From positions 62,001 to 126,000 of the forward strand of contig JADJXA010000003.1 of NCBI GenBank assembly GCA_016716065.1: a DNA stretch of 64,000 nt, written 5' to 3'. A program made the position numbers and the translations under genes. This document shows positions 27,217-36,276 of this stretch, one piece after another (position 1 is the stretch's first letter; every line of letters starts with the position of its first letter). Source of the stretch: Candidatus Leptovillus gracilis (GTDB lineage Bacteria; Chloroflexota; Anaerolineae; Promineifilales; Promineifilaceae). The notes under the pieces were generated by a model that was given only the letters and a program-made list of their open reading frames with translations, had not been told where the DNA came from and did no database searches.

Positions 27217-28224
27217 ATGCGCGCAGATCGGTTGTTATCACTTTTACTGCTGCTGCAAACGCGGGGTCACATGTCGGCGCGGGCGTTGGCAGCGGAACTG
27301 GGCGTGACAGAGCGGACCATTTACCGCGACGTAGAGGCGCTGTCGGTGGCCGGCGTACCCATTTATGCCGACACCGGGATGAAGGGTGGTTATGCGCTGC
27401 TGGACAGTTACCGCATGTCCCTGACGGGCATGAACGAAGCGGAAGTGCGGGCGCTGTTTATGCTCAGCATCCCGGAACCGCTGGCCGATTTAGGGGTCAG
27501 TCAAGAGCTGCGTTCGGCGCTGCTCAAGTTAACGGCCGCATTGCCTGCACGGCAGCGCCAGGATGAAGCCCACGTGCGCCAGCGCATTCACCTGGACGCG
27601 GCGTGGTGGTTTCAGGGCGGCGAATCCATTTTGCATTTGCCGCTGGTGCAGCAGGCGGTATGGCAAGATCGTCGGCTCCGTATCCACTATCCCACGCCGT
27701 TTGGCCCGGCGGTGGGGGTGACGCAGGTGGTGGAGCCTTATGGCCTGGTGGCGAAGGCGGGGGTGTGGTATGTGGTGTATGCGCGTAACGGCCGTTTCCT
27801 GGCTCAGCGCATCGCCAAACTCCTGGAAGTAGCTATACTGGACGAGACGTTCAATCGGGACCCCGGTTTTGACCTGGCCGCTTTCTGGCAGGCGTGGTGC
27901 GCGGACTTTGAGACGCAGCGGGCGCAATATCCGGTAGAGATACGCATCGCACCACAGCTTGTGGACCAGCTTCCTTACTATTTAGGCGAGACGATGCAAG
28001 AGTGCATGACCGCGTTAGAAATGCCGGACGCGGCCGGCTGGGTGCGGGTTACGCTGGTTTTTGAGAGTTTGGAAGAAGCCCGCGGCAAGCTGCTGGCGCT
28101 GGGCGGGGCGGTGGAAGTGTTGTCGCCGCGCCCCCTGCGCTGGAGCATGGCCGATTTTGCGGCGCAGATTAGCGCTTTGTACCGGGAGATGGAACCTGGG
28201 AAAAGCTTCTTGTCAATGAGATAA
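27217..28224 (+). CDS. HTH-WYL (YafY-like) transcriptional regulator (335 aa)
   Basis: Residues 1-60 form a DeoR-type HTH_11 (MRADRLLSLLLLLQTRG, then TERTIYRDVEALSVAGVP). A linker with GGYALLDSYR leads to the WYL domain (about 130-220: LRIHYPTPFG, VEPYGLVAKAGVWYVVYARN) and a C-terminal WCX-like extension. In the WYL core the usual W-Y-L triplet appears as WYVVY. WYL proteins bind single-stranded nucleic acid or ligands and control stress and defence genes. The ATG is used here, with TTG 27211 possible. A perfect palindrome lies just upstream and the GyrI-like gene is divergent. Confidence 0.9.
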   Translation: MRADRLLSLLLLLQTRGHMSARALAAELGVTERTIYRDVEALSVAGVPIYADTGMKGGYALLDSYRMSLTGMNEAEVRALFMLSIPEPLADLGVSQELRSALLKLTAALPARQRQDEAHVRQRIHLDAAWWFQGGESILHLPLVQQAVWQDRRLRIHYPTPFGPAVGVTQVVEPYGLVAKAGVWYVVYARNGRFLAQRIAKLLEVAILDETFNRDPGFDLAAFWQAWCADFETQRAQYPVEIRIAPQLVDQLPYYLGETMQECMTALEMPDAAGWVRVTLVFESLEEARGKLLALGGAVEVLSPRPLRWSMADFAAQISALYREMEPGKSFLSMR

Positions 28225-28226
28225 AC

Positions 28227-29492
28227 ATGTTGTGCGGCGGGGCGCGGCGCACAGTGCGCGAGGCGATGACCACTTATGGCCTGAGCGCGAGCAGCCAGGC
28301 GGGGCTGCTGGACCGGCTGGTGGACGCGCTGCCCTGGCTGCCACGGCCGTTGCTGCTCTCTTTGCGCAACACCTTCCGCCGTAAGGGGCGTCTGGGGCTG
28401 ACCCTGGCGACGTTGACCCTGGGCGGGGCGATCTTCATCGCCATGTTGGGCGTGCGCGAGTCGCTGTATTGGGAAATCAATGAGAGCTTTGGCGCGTACC
28501 AGTCGGATGTGAACGTGGAGTTTGCCCGGCTTTACCGGCTGGCGGCGGTGCAGGTGGCGCTGGCGGATGTTCCGGGGATTACGGCCGTTGAAGGCTGGCG
28601 CACCACCAAAGCCAATGTCCCCCACGCCAGTGATGCGGCGAGCGACCAGATCGTCGTCTATGCGCCGCCGGTGGACACAGCTTTACGGCCGGTGACGCTG
28701 CTGGACGGCCGTTGGCTGCAACCCACCGACGCCCAGGCCATCGTGGTGGACAATCATTTTACTGATTTGCGCCCGGAAGTGGGGGTGGGGGATGTGGTTC
28801 GGCTGCGGTTGAATGAGCGGGAAACGGCCGTGACCATCGTTGGCATTTTCCGGTTGGCGAGCAACGTGCCCAATCCCATCACCTACGTCAACGCCGGCGT
28901 CCTGACGGAACTGGCGGGCGGCGCAGGCGAGGTCAACAGCCTGCGCCTCATCACCGACCGCCACGACCTGGCGCGGCAGGAAGAGGCGCTGGCGGCGGCC
29001 CAAACCCGCCTTGCCGCCCAAGGTTACGAAGCCACTCTGACGACCGGCGGCCAGATCATCGCCCAGCAGCGCGCGCGGATTGACATTCTCATCACCCTGC
29101 TGCTGTTGATGGGGCTGCTCATCGCTCTGGTAGGCGGGTTGGGGCTGATGGGCACCATGGGCATGAACGTGCTGGAACGCACCCGCGAGATCGGCGTGCT
29201 GCGGGCGGTGGGGGCAACCAATGGCGCGGTTTTCCAGATGGTCATCGTCGAAGGGGCGCTCATCGGCCTGATTAGCTGGACGCTCAGCGCCATCGCCGCC
29301 GTGCCCATCACCCAATTTTTGGATAATCGTCTGGGCGAAGAACTGCTAACCATGCCGATTGTCTACATCTTCTCGCTGAGCGGGTTGGGGCTGTGGCTGG
29401 TGGGCGCACTGCTTCTGGCGACGATTGCCAGCCTGCTGCCCGCCCGCAGCGCCGTGCGCCTGACGGTGCGTGATACGCTGGCTTATGAGTAG
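28227..29492 (+). pseudogene. ABC transporter permease (FtsX/MacB type), C-terminal half
   Basis: The 420 residues cover the second half of the long FtsX-type permeases common in Chloroflexota. The linker GGARRTVREAMTTYGL is followed by RPLLLSLRNTFRRKGRLGLT, an extracellular MacB-like domain, three membrane helices (LLLLMGLLIALVGGLGLMG and others) and the ending LLPARSAVRLTVRDTLAYE. Full-length relatives have about 800 residues with a first FtsX domain that is absent here. The gene follows the WYL stop by 2 bp without a ribosome site, which points to a deletion joining the two. It is probably non-functional. Confidence 0.75.
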
Positions 29493-29505
29493 TAGGCTCC
29501 AAGAT

Positions 29506-29531
29506 TGGTTCAATCTTCAGAGATTGAACCA
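29506..29531. repeat. Hairpin repeat GGTTCAATCT, copy 1
   Basis: TGGTTCAATCT and its exact complement flank a 4-nt loop, 14 bp after the permease stop. A second copy with the same core lies at 38184-38216 after another gene's stop. It could be a REP-like or transcript-end hairpin. Confidence 0.7.
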
Positions 29532-29557
29532 GTCTGGCGACACCATGGAACACAATC

Positions 29558-30107
29558 ATGGAACTCGTCATCGAAAACGTCAGCAAAGAATACCGGGGGG
29601 GTCTGGGGGCTACGCGATTTTAGCCTGCGCCTGGGGCCGGGCATCTTGGGGCTGCTGGGGCCAAACGGCGCGGGCAAATCCACTGTGATGCGCATCATCG
29701 CCACCATCACCCGGCCTACCAGCGGCGCTATCTCCTGGAATGGCGCGGATGTGGCCCGCCAGTGTGGCGATGCAAACCTTTGTCTGCACTGGCTTTGATT
29801 GGACGGCCGTGACCGTGCCGCGCCTGCTCTATCTGGTATGCCGTCGCTGCCCGGCTTTTGGGCCGGGGCGCCGTCTATTCCGGCGTTGGCTTTGTGTTTG
29901 GGGGTGGTGGGGGACACGGAACGGCCGTTGCAAATCCTGTTGCTCATCCTCTGGTATCTTGGCCCGCTGAACGGGCTGCCCGCCGCCGACATCACCGGCG
30001 CGACTGCGGCCGGGCTGACAGTTGGCACGCCCTGGTATTATCTGGTGGCTACGCTGCCGCTTTTGGGAGTGGCCTGGCTGGCGCGGCATCGGCAAATGGG
30101 ACGATGA
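29558..30107 (+). pseudogene. ABC transporter remnant: ATPase start joined to permease end
   Basis: The ATG 29558 begins MELVIENVSKEYRGG. The frame is lost in a run of seven G, and the ATPase continues in another frame with GLRDFSLRLGPGILGLLGPN, the Walker A GAGKST, and ATITRPTSGAISWNG. After about residue 75 the ATPase stops. From about 29910 the sequence is the end of an ABC-2 permease (LQILLLILWYLGPLNGLPA, then WYYLVATLPLLGVAWLARH). A deletion therefore fused two transporter genes. With the truncated permease upstream this is a dead transporter locus. Confidence 0.7.
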
Positions 30108-30364
30108 GTCGTTTCCCGCTCGTGGTTTTGATGAGCAGCCCGCATTTTCCACCGCACGGTAGCTACCAAGCCCACTTCCTGTCCATACCGCCGGAGCATA
30201 TATAGCAGCATCCCTAAAAAATCGCCCTTGCGATTGTGCCAGGGATTGATTACAAATTGACACTACCGTCAAAACCCTCTGAAGTTTCTCTGTTCCCTTA
30301 ATCACAGATAACAACACGGCCGTCTCCGAAATAATAAACGGCCGTTCAGAAGAACCCATACCCC

Positions 30365-30613
30365 ATGAAACTCGCCCACCACCCCGACACCCACCAGCCC
30401 ATCACCGCCACCGCCGACGCCCCGCCCCAGGCCATCTGCCCCCACTGCGGCGGCCCGGTCACTTTGCGCTGCTGCCACCGCATGGACGGCACGGCCGTTT
30501 ACTTCTGACGACACCTCGACAACCAAAGCCAGACATTCAGCAGCCGTACCCACGCCGCCCAACTCAAATCCACTCCCTCAACCACGCTCCCCAAAGCCCG
30601 CCGCAAGCGGTAG
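30365..30613 (+). pseudogene. Zinc-ribbon protein interrupted by an in-frame TGA
   Basis: The ATG at 30365 opens 47 codons with the zinc ribbon ICPHCGGPVTLR near residue 27 and the end GTAVYF. The next codon (30506-30508) is TGA, after which the same frame stays open for 34 codons (RHLDNQSQTFSSRTHAAQ and on) to a TAG at 30611. In relatives I expect a tryptophan here (YFWRH), so TGG has changed to TGA. It is either a shortened 47-residue protein, a pseudogene, or read through. The second half of the open frame includes a heptad-type repeat after 30613. It marks the left part of the accessory island. Confidence 0.5.
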
Positions 30614-30624
30614 GCCCCGACCAG

Positions 30625-30657
30625 CCCACTCCCCACTCCGCACTCATAGCCACTCCG
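30625..30657. repeat. Heptad-period repeat (CCACTCC type)
   Basis: CCACTCC, CCACTCC, GCACTCA, then TAGCCACTCC give a 7-nt period. This lies just after the zinc-ribbon remnant and before the minus-strand terminator. Confidence 0.4.
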
Positions 30658-30683
30658 GCGAGGAGGTCGCCACCCCAACCCCA

Positions 30684-30729
30684 CAAAAAAAGAAAAAAAG
30701 AGAGCCTGACGGTTTCCCGTCAGACTCTC
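30684..30729 (-). terminator. Rho-independent terminator, minus strand
   Basis: A 13-bp stem with one mismatch (30700-30712 with 30717-30729) and a TTTC loop is followed on the minus strand by a long T run, broken by one C. It lies 10 bp past the stop of the minus-strand gene at 30739. Confidence 0.9.
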
Positions 30730-30738
30730 CCTCTGCGC

Positions 30739-31312
30739 CTAAATCACGCCAAACATCACCTGCCGCGATTCGTTAATGCGCCCCAGATTGCCCGTCGCCT
30801 TCGCCAGGAAACCGGCCAGCTTGCGCTCCAGTTCCAGCGACCGCTCCCAGAGCTTCTCCTTCGTCAACTGCCCGGCCGGGCCGAGATGAACTTGCCGGGA
30901 GCAGATACAGCTTGCACTGAGCTTGTCGAAGTGGCCGTTCACCCGCCGCCCTTTCTGCAAGGCCGCCACCATCTTGCCCGGCTTCCGCCGGTCTTGCCGG
31001 TAGGTGATGGTGTAGATGCCATGCGGGAAGACCACAATCTTGCGCTGCGCCAGCTTCAGCCAGCCTTCGCTCAAGGTCTCAAACCACTGCACCCGCATCT
31101 CGCCCCGCAGCCGGATGACCTCCCGCCCCATCAAAGACATCTCCGCGAAAGGCAGCAGGGGTACTCCTGATAAATCTTCAGCGAATCCCACTCCAGTGCC
31201 CCAACTCCCGCGCCAGCGCCATCGCCCGCCGCTGCAACTCGGTCAGCTCCACATCCAGCACGCGCCGCGCGTCGTCGCCAACGGCCGTTCCCCCATACGG
31301 TTTAGTCACCAT
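30739..31312 (-). pseudogene. Island protein of unknown function, two one-base frameshifts
   Basis: The ATG 31312 follows GGAGGTGTGGCG. The first frame reads VLDVELTELQRRAMALAREL. One missing G in a G run (about 31214) leads to ALEWDSLKIYQEYP in a second frame, and one missing C in a C run (about 31165) leads to LLPFAEMSLMGREVIRLRGE in the third. This runs to the end (ERKLAGFLAKATGNLGRINE). With two bases restored it is about 190 residues. The middle contains a dispersed DNA repeat translated as GHFDKLSASC. The two homopolymer losses may be sequencing errors. Function unknown; a good terminator follows. Confidence 0.6.
30915..30943. repeat. Dispersed repeat CACTGAGCTTGTCGAAGTG, copy in coding DNA
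   Basis: The core palindrome-like word is CTGAGCTTGTCGAAG. It lies in frame inside the minus-strand gene 30739-31312 and encodes HFDKLSA. Further copies are at 55230-55256 and, diverged, at 42675-42695. Confidence 0.7.
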
Positions 31313-31330
31313 CGCCACACCTCCTCTAAC

Positions 31331-31375
31331 AACAAAAAAGGCGAGGACACAGCCAGCAACGGCTGTGTCCTCGCC
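31331..31375 (-). terminator. Perfect 15-bp hairpin with T run on minus strand
   Basis: GGCGAGGACACAGCC (31340-31354) pairs perfectly with 31361-31375 over a 6-nt loop. On the minus strand it is followed by TTTTTTGTTGTT. It lies 19 bp upstream of the start of the gene ending at 30739, so it would stop transcripts arriving from the right before that gene, or act as an attenuator. Confidence 0.8.
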
Positions 31376-31566
31376 TGACGAAATAAGGCTTTCCCCATCC
31401 GGCGCGTTTAGCGCCTACCGTCTGGAGGGTGGAAGAAAGGATGCTGGTCCGGTGGCCGGTCACGGCCAATGTCAGCCGTATGGTGGGCGGGCGGGCAAGT
31501 CGTTGGCAGATGACAAGACGGCCGTCTCTGAGGTAAGATACGGCTTAACAAAGGAGACTCCCCGCC

Positions 31567-32436
31567 GTGAAACTCATCCTCAGTCGCAAAGGCTTCGATG
31601 CCGCCACCGGCAAGGTTCCCAGCCCCATCCTGCCTTCGGGGCAGCTTTGTTCCCTGCCCATTCCTGACGGCCGCCCCGAACGACAGCAAGAATGTCGCTT
31701 CTACCATCAGGTTCAAGCTGGCGACGTCTCTCTGGGCCAACTGGTTACCGACCTGACCAATGGCCGCATCACGCCCACGACGCCGCTGCATTTAGACCCC
31801 GACCTGGACGCCGCATCTGCGCCACGCCAATCCGGCTGGCGGGCGGTCTTCGGACAATCAGGCGCCGCCGAAAGCCATTTACAACGGCTGGGCGTTGGGC
31901 CAGGCGACATCTTTCTCTTTTTTGGCTGGTTCCGTCAAGTAGCGGTGGTGGACGGCCGTTTCCGCTACATCCCCAACGCTTCCGACTGGCACGTTTTGTT
32001 TGGCTGGCTGCAAGTTGAGCGGCGCATCCCCCTGACGGCCGCCGCCGACATTCCGCCCTGGGCCGCCGATCATCCCCACTGCCAGCGCCGCCAACCACTC
32101 AACCCCGACGCCCTCTACATCGCTCGTGAGACCCTGGACCTGCCCGGCGTGAACCTGCCCGGCGGCGGCCTGTTCCCCCGCTTCCACGAAGGCTTGCGCC
32201 TCACTGACCCAGCCAGCGAGCATCGCAGCCGGTGGCGGCTGCCCGCCTGGTTCCATCCGGCGAATCGGCCGTCGGCGCTCAGCTATCACGGCCGTTCCGA
32301 CCGCTGGCAGTTATTGGATGGCGCGGTACAACTGGATACGGTGGGACGCGGCCAGGAGTTTGTACTGGACGCCGACCACTACCCAGAGGCGCTGGTCTGG
32401 CTGCACACGCTGTTCAACCCTGGCCGGACTGCATAA
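31567..32436 (+). CDS. Nmad3-type protein (nucleotide modification associated domain 3), 289 aa
   Basis: The protein opens MKLILSRKGFDAATGKVPSP, then ILPSGQLCSLPIPDG, which is the signature start of Nmad3 proteins. FFGWFRQVAVVDGRFRY in the middle and the WRLPAWFHPANR segment follow as in the family. Nmad domains are linked by gene context to enzymes that alter bases in phage and mobile-element DNA. The biochemical role of Nmad3 is not established. The start is GTG 31567 with AAAGGAG 12 bases before. It is the only plus-strand gene among minus-strand island genes nearby. Confidence 0.75.
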   Translation: MKLILSRKGFDAATGKVPSPILPSGQLCSLPIPDGRPERQQECRFYHQVQAGDVSLGQLVTDLTNGRITPTTPLHLDPDLDAASAPRQSGWRAVFGQSGAAESHLQRLGVGPGDIFLFFGWFRQVAVVDGRFRYIPNASDWHVLFGWLQVERRIPLTAAADIPPWAADHPHCQRRQPLNPDALYIARETLDLPGVNLPGGGLFPRFHEGLRLTDPASEHRSRWRLPAWFHPANRPSALSYHGRSDRWQLLDGAVQLDTVGRGQEFVLDADHYPEALVWLHTLFNPGRTA

Positions 32437-32448
32437 AACCGTTCGTCG

Positions 32449-32850
32449 TTAACCAGCCGCGTCGGCTTCGGCCAGCAACTGGCGCGCAAACGCCAATACG
32501 CTGGCCTGAGTGGGATAGAAAAACATCCCCGGCCCTTCACCGCTCACCGACAACTCTCCGGCGGCAATGCCTGGGTCTACAGAGGTTTGCAGCTCATAGC
32601 TGTAGCCGTTTGTCGCCATTGGATTCTCGCCCCATTCCGCCGGATCAAAGTAGCTGCGGATCAGGTGCAGGCGCAACTCCGGGCTTTCGCCGCCGCTGTA
32701 CAGATGGCACTCTTCAGAGTGTTCTGTTTTTACCAGCGTGTCGAGGGAGTGATACCAGTCCCAGAAGGTCGTGTATTGCACCAGCAGACTCTGCCGGTAA
32801 ATGACGGCCGTGCCGACCACAAACTGAATCGTGCAAACCAGCCAGCCCAC
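32449..32850 (-). CDS. Island hypothetical protein (133 aa)
   Basis: The probable start is GTG 32850, immediately after the stop of the gene upstream (32857). There is no signal peptide; the protein contains TTFWDWYHSLDTLVKTEHSE, SGGESPELRLHLIRSYFDPA and ends FYPTQASVLAFARQLLAEAD. It looks like a soluble alpha/beta protein. I do not recognise a family. It is translationally coupled to the acidic 77-residue gene upstream and convergent with the Nmad3 gene. Confidence 0.55.
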   Translation of the reverse strand: MGWLVCTIQFVVGTAVIYRQSLLVQYTTFWDWYHSLDTLVKTEHSEECHLYSGGESPELRLHLIRSYFDPAEWGENPMATNGYSYELQTSVDPGIAAGELSVSGEGPGMFFYPTQASVLAFARQLLAEADAAG

Positions 32851-32856
32851 TTTGGC

Positions 32857-33090
32857 CTAGTCTATCGGCGGCCAATCTTTCCCATCAGGCGGCCAATCTG
32901 ACTCTTCTTCCGCCAGTTCCGCCGCCAATTCTTCACTCAGGGCGACCAGTTCCGCGTGTAACTCGTCTGGCATATCCCAGGAGACAACCGGCCCGCGCGC
33001 AAAAGGCGTGATGGGCTGTAAGCGTTTGTCTATCGTCAGTTCGACGGCCAGATAGCCGCCGCCGCTCAGATCATTGGTCAACAAGGCCAT
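32857..33090 (-). CDS. Small acidic island protein (77 aa)
   Basis: The ATG 33090 is preceded by AGGAGGAATG. The protein begins MALLTNDLSGGGYLAVELTI, has a central SWDMPDELHAELVALSEEL helix and ends in an acidic, tryptophan-containing tail (EEESDWPPDGKDWPPID). The DWPP repeat is notable. It is probably co-translated with the 133-residue gene that follows within 7 bp. No family is recognised. Confidence 0.55.
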   Translation of the reverse strand: MALLTNDLSGGGYLAVELTIDKRLQPITPFARGPVVSWDMPDELHAELVALSEELAAELAEEESDWPPDGKDWPPID

Positions 33091-33187
33091 TCATTCCTCC
33101 TTTGTGGCGTCAACAACCCAGATCATCGCGCTCGACTGGTCTGATTCCCCTCCCCCGTCCGGCAACAACAGTGACGGCATCGTTGGC

Positions 33188-33822
33188 TCAACGGCGCACC
33201 TGCCACACATCCGGCAGCCCGCCGCCCAACCACAGTTCCACGTATTTCAACCGCCGTTCCGTCGCCTCGTCATTCCCGGTCAGTGTGGCGCAGCTGTAGT
33301 GAATCAGGCGCAGCCCTATATCGGCTCGCTCATGCCGCGCCTGCTGGTACAGCCAGCGAATCTCGCCCATGTTGGTGCTGTTCGGGCCAAGCACCAATAA
33401 CCCGCCATAGTTCAGCTCTTGCAGCAGCAGGCGGACAAAAGGCGCATAACCCGGCGTGACGGCGCGGAAAGACAGCCGGGAATGTCCATCACATTGGGCT
33501 GAGAGGGCGGGCCAAAGAAGATGACGTCAAAGTCCAGAAACTGGCGCATCACGGCCGTATCCAGCGCATCCCCGGCCAGGCAAGCCACGCCGTTCGCCCG
33601 GTTCAGCGCCACCACCTCTGGGCTGAGGTCCAGGCCACAATAGCGCGCGGTCTGTAACTGTTCCTGGTAGATTTGCTGCTGCCGCCGACAGTCGCCGCAG
33701 CAAATCTCGGCGATGGCCGGCTGCCTGTAACCCAACTCGCGCAGAATGTCGGCTCGCTGCTCGATGGTTTGGCGATTGGTGCGGGCAAACGGCCGTCCCG
33801 CCTGGGTGACATGGTAATTCAT
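33188..33822 (-). pseudogene. SAM-dependent methyltransferase with one frameshift
   Basis: From ATG 33822 the frame has IAEICCGDCRRQQQIYQ (motif I, SAM binding), YCGLDLSPEVVALNRANG and VIFFGPPSQPN. At about 33480 the frame breaks, and the protein continues in another frame with VTPGYAPFVRLLLQELNYGG, LVLGPNSTNMGEIRWLYQQA and ends at 33188. One base restored gives about 210 residues, a normal class I methyltransferase. The FGPPSQP loop occupies the place of an N/DPPY motif, so a nucleic-acid substrate is possible. It may be intact if the indel is a sequencing error. Confidence 0.6.
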
Positions 33823-33876
33823 CCCGCTATTGTCCCTCAATCCGTGAGTTTTATCGCCACAAAGGGTAGAATTCGT

Positions 33877-34073
33877 AGGGCGATTGCATACTCAACTTTG
33901 CGGCCCGTTCCGCCTGATGCTAAAGCATCAGGCTACCAAACAACACCCCGTAAACGGAGCGTTGGCGGTGGGAGCCGGAGCCGGTTTCAACCGGCGTTGT
34001 TGTCTAGCCGGGGCGTTTACCCCCTGGCGAGGCTATCTGAGACATCTGAATTTGGCGGGTATGCAATCGCCCT
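33877..34073. repeat. 197-bp MITE-like element with 15-bp perfect inverted ends
   Basis: AGGGCGATTGCATAC (33877-33891) is perfectly inverted at 34059-34073. Inside is the strong small hairpin GCCTGATGCTAAAGCATCAG near 33911-33932. A second pair of blocks (GTAAACG near 33951, CGTTTAC near 34014) is also inverted. No gene is inside. It occupies most of the gap between the two methyltransferase genes. Confidence 0.8.
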
Positions 34074-34259
34074 GGTTGATCGGTTGACCAAAGATATGAG
34101 TCAAGGTATCGTACAAATTGGGAGCATTTTTCATAGTTACCTTCCTTTTTTTGATGAACTGAGAAAGTTAACCTGGTTTTTGTTTTTGAAAACGCTCCTG
34201 AAAAAGAGTTGTCAGTCAATCAGCGCCAACAAATAGTAAAAGGATGGGAGGTTTGGGTC

Positions 34260-35096
34260 ATGATGGGAGCAACTATTTCAAATCAATCACTGGGAGCAAC
34301 TGCCCGCTGGACGGCCAGTGTGCGGGCGCGAGAAAGTATGCGTGACGGCCGTTTGTTCCATGATCCCTGGGCCGCGGCTCTGGCAGGGCTGGCGGGCGCA
34401 GCGTGGATTGATCAGCGCTCGGACGACAGCGTCATTCCAATCGTCATCCGAACCCGCTATTTCGACGATTTTCTGCAACGCATCACAACGCAGGAAGGCA
34501 TTCAGCAAGTCGTTTTATTGGCGGCGGGACTGGATACACGCGCCTTTCGGCTGAACTGGCCGGAAGGAACCAGAGTCTTTGAGTTAGATCAACCTTCGGT
34601 TTTAGAGGAAAAGGGGCAAATTCTCAATTCTACCGGCGGGCAGCCACAGTGTGAGCGGCACGTCATTGGCGCGGATCTGGCCCTGCCCTGGCAAGAAGCG
34701 CTCATCGGTGCGGGTTTCGACGCAAATGCGCCGGCGGTCTGGCTGTTGGAGGGCTTTCTCTTTTATCTCGCCAATGAAACCATCACCCAAATACTGGATG
34801 CCGTGACGAGCCTGGCCGCACCGGGAAGCTGGCTGGGATTTGACATTATTAACAGCGCCATGTTGACCTCACCAATCACGCGAAAATGGATTGAAATGCA
34901 GGCCAGTTCTGGCGCTCCCTGGATTGGCGTCATGGATGATCCGGTGGCCTTTCTGGCCGCGCACGGCTGGCAAGCCACTCTGACGCAGGCCGGAGCTGAT
35001 GATGCGCATTACGGCCGTTGGCCTTTTCCCATTTTGCCAACCACGATGCCCGGTGTGCCGCATAACTGGTACGTCACCGCGAGGAGGGCAGCGTAA
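34260..35096 (+). CDS. Leucine-carboxyl-methyltransferase-like SAM methyltransferase (278 aa)
   Basis: The ATG 34260 follows GGGAGGTTTGGGTC. SLGATARWTASVRARESMR and LFHDPWAAALAG at the start, then VVLLAAGLDTRAFRL (SAM motif) and RVFELDQPSVLEEK, are hallmarks of the PF04072/TIGR00027 family. APAVWLLEGFLFYL and GFDIINSAML follow. Bacterial members methylate carboxyl or hydroxyl groups of small molecules, often in secondary metabolism; substrates here are unknown. It belongs to a group of plus-strand enzyme genes (34-38 kb) rich in ACGGCCGT and unlike the island genes around them. Confidence 0.85.
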   Translation: MMGATISNQSLGATARWTASVRARESMRDGRLFHDPWAAALAGLAGAAWIDQRSDDSVIPIVIRTRYFDDFLQRITTQEGIQQVVLLAAGLDTRAFRLNWPEGTRVFELDQPSVLEEKGQILNSTGGQPQCERHVIGADLALPWQEALIGAGFDANAPAVWLLEGFLFYLANETITQILDAVTSLAAPGSWLGFDIINSAMLTSPITRKWIEMQASSGAPWIGVMDDPVAFLAAHGWQATLTQAGADDAHYGRWPFPILPTTMPGVPHNWYVTARRAA

Positions 35097-35238
35097 GCTG
35101 CTCCAACAATACGCCACCTATTCCGGTGCGCCACCTCCAAACGTCATAAACCTACCCGTGCCCCAAGAAGGTATGGGGCCGGCAAGTCGCTTCAAGTAGT
35201 TCGATTTCCGGGAATGCCTGCTAAATTAAAGGTTGACC

Positions 35239-35990
<752 letters not shown>

Positions 35991-36018
<28 letters not shown>

Positions 36019-36131
36019 GTGCGGCAACGGCCGTTTCCTCCGCCGCCTGTGGTGAAGTGAACGTGGCCCTGGCTGGCGGCTGCGCGGTGACATATTCCCA
36101 CCAGCTGTATCTGCCTCTAGCACCTCGTTGA
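35991..36131 (+). pseudogene. C-terminal fragment of a secreted protein with YLPL tail
   Basis: In this frame the DNA reads ESITFTPDLSAATAVSSAA, then GGCAVTYSHQLYLPLAPR and a stop. ITFTPDLS is typical of CSLREA/beta-helix proteins, and LYLPLAPR matches the tails of the two large secreted proteins at 6.4 and 13 kb. The remainder of the gene is absent; the fragment begins in the 3' end of the AAC(3) gene. It shows that the tail occurs on a third protein. Confidence 0.5.
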
Positions 36132-36276
36132 CCCTTTCAACCGGCAGCAGGGTATAATTAGTGACCATGACTTTCACCACCTGAACTGCCAGTTGCGGCG
36201 CCCTGATTCAAAAAGAGGTCTCTCTGGGCGGCAGCGTTTACTTCTACCCGGAGTGCCCAAAAAAGGAAGCGTAACA

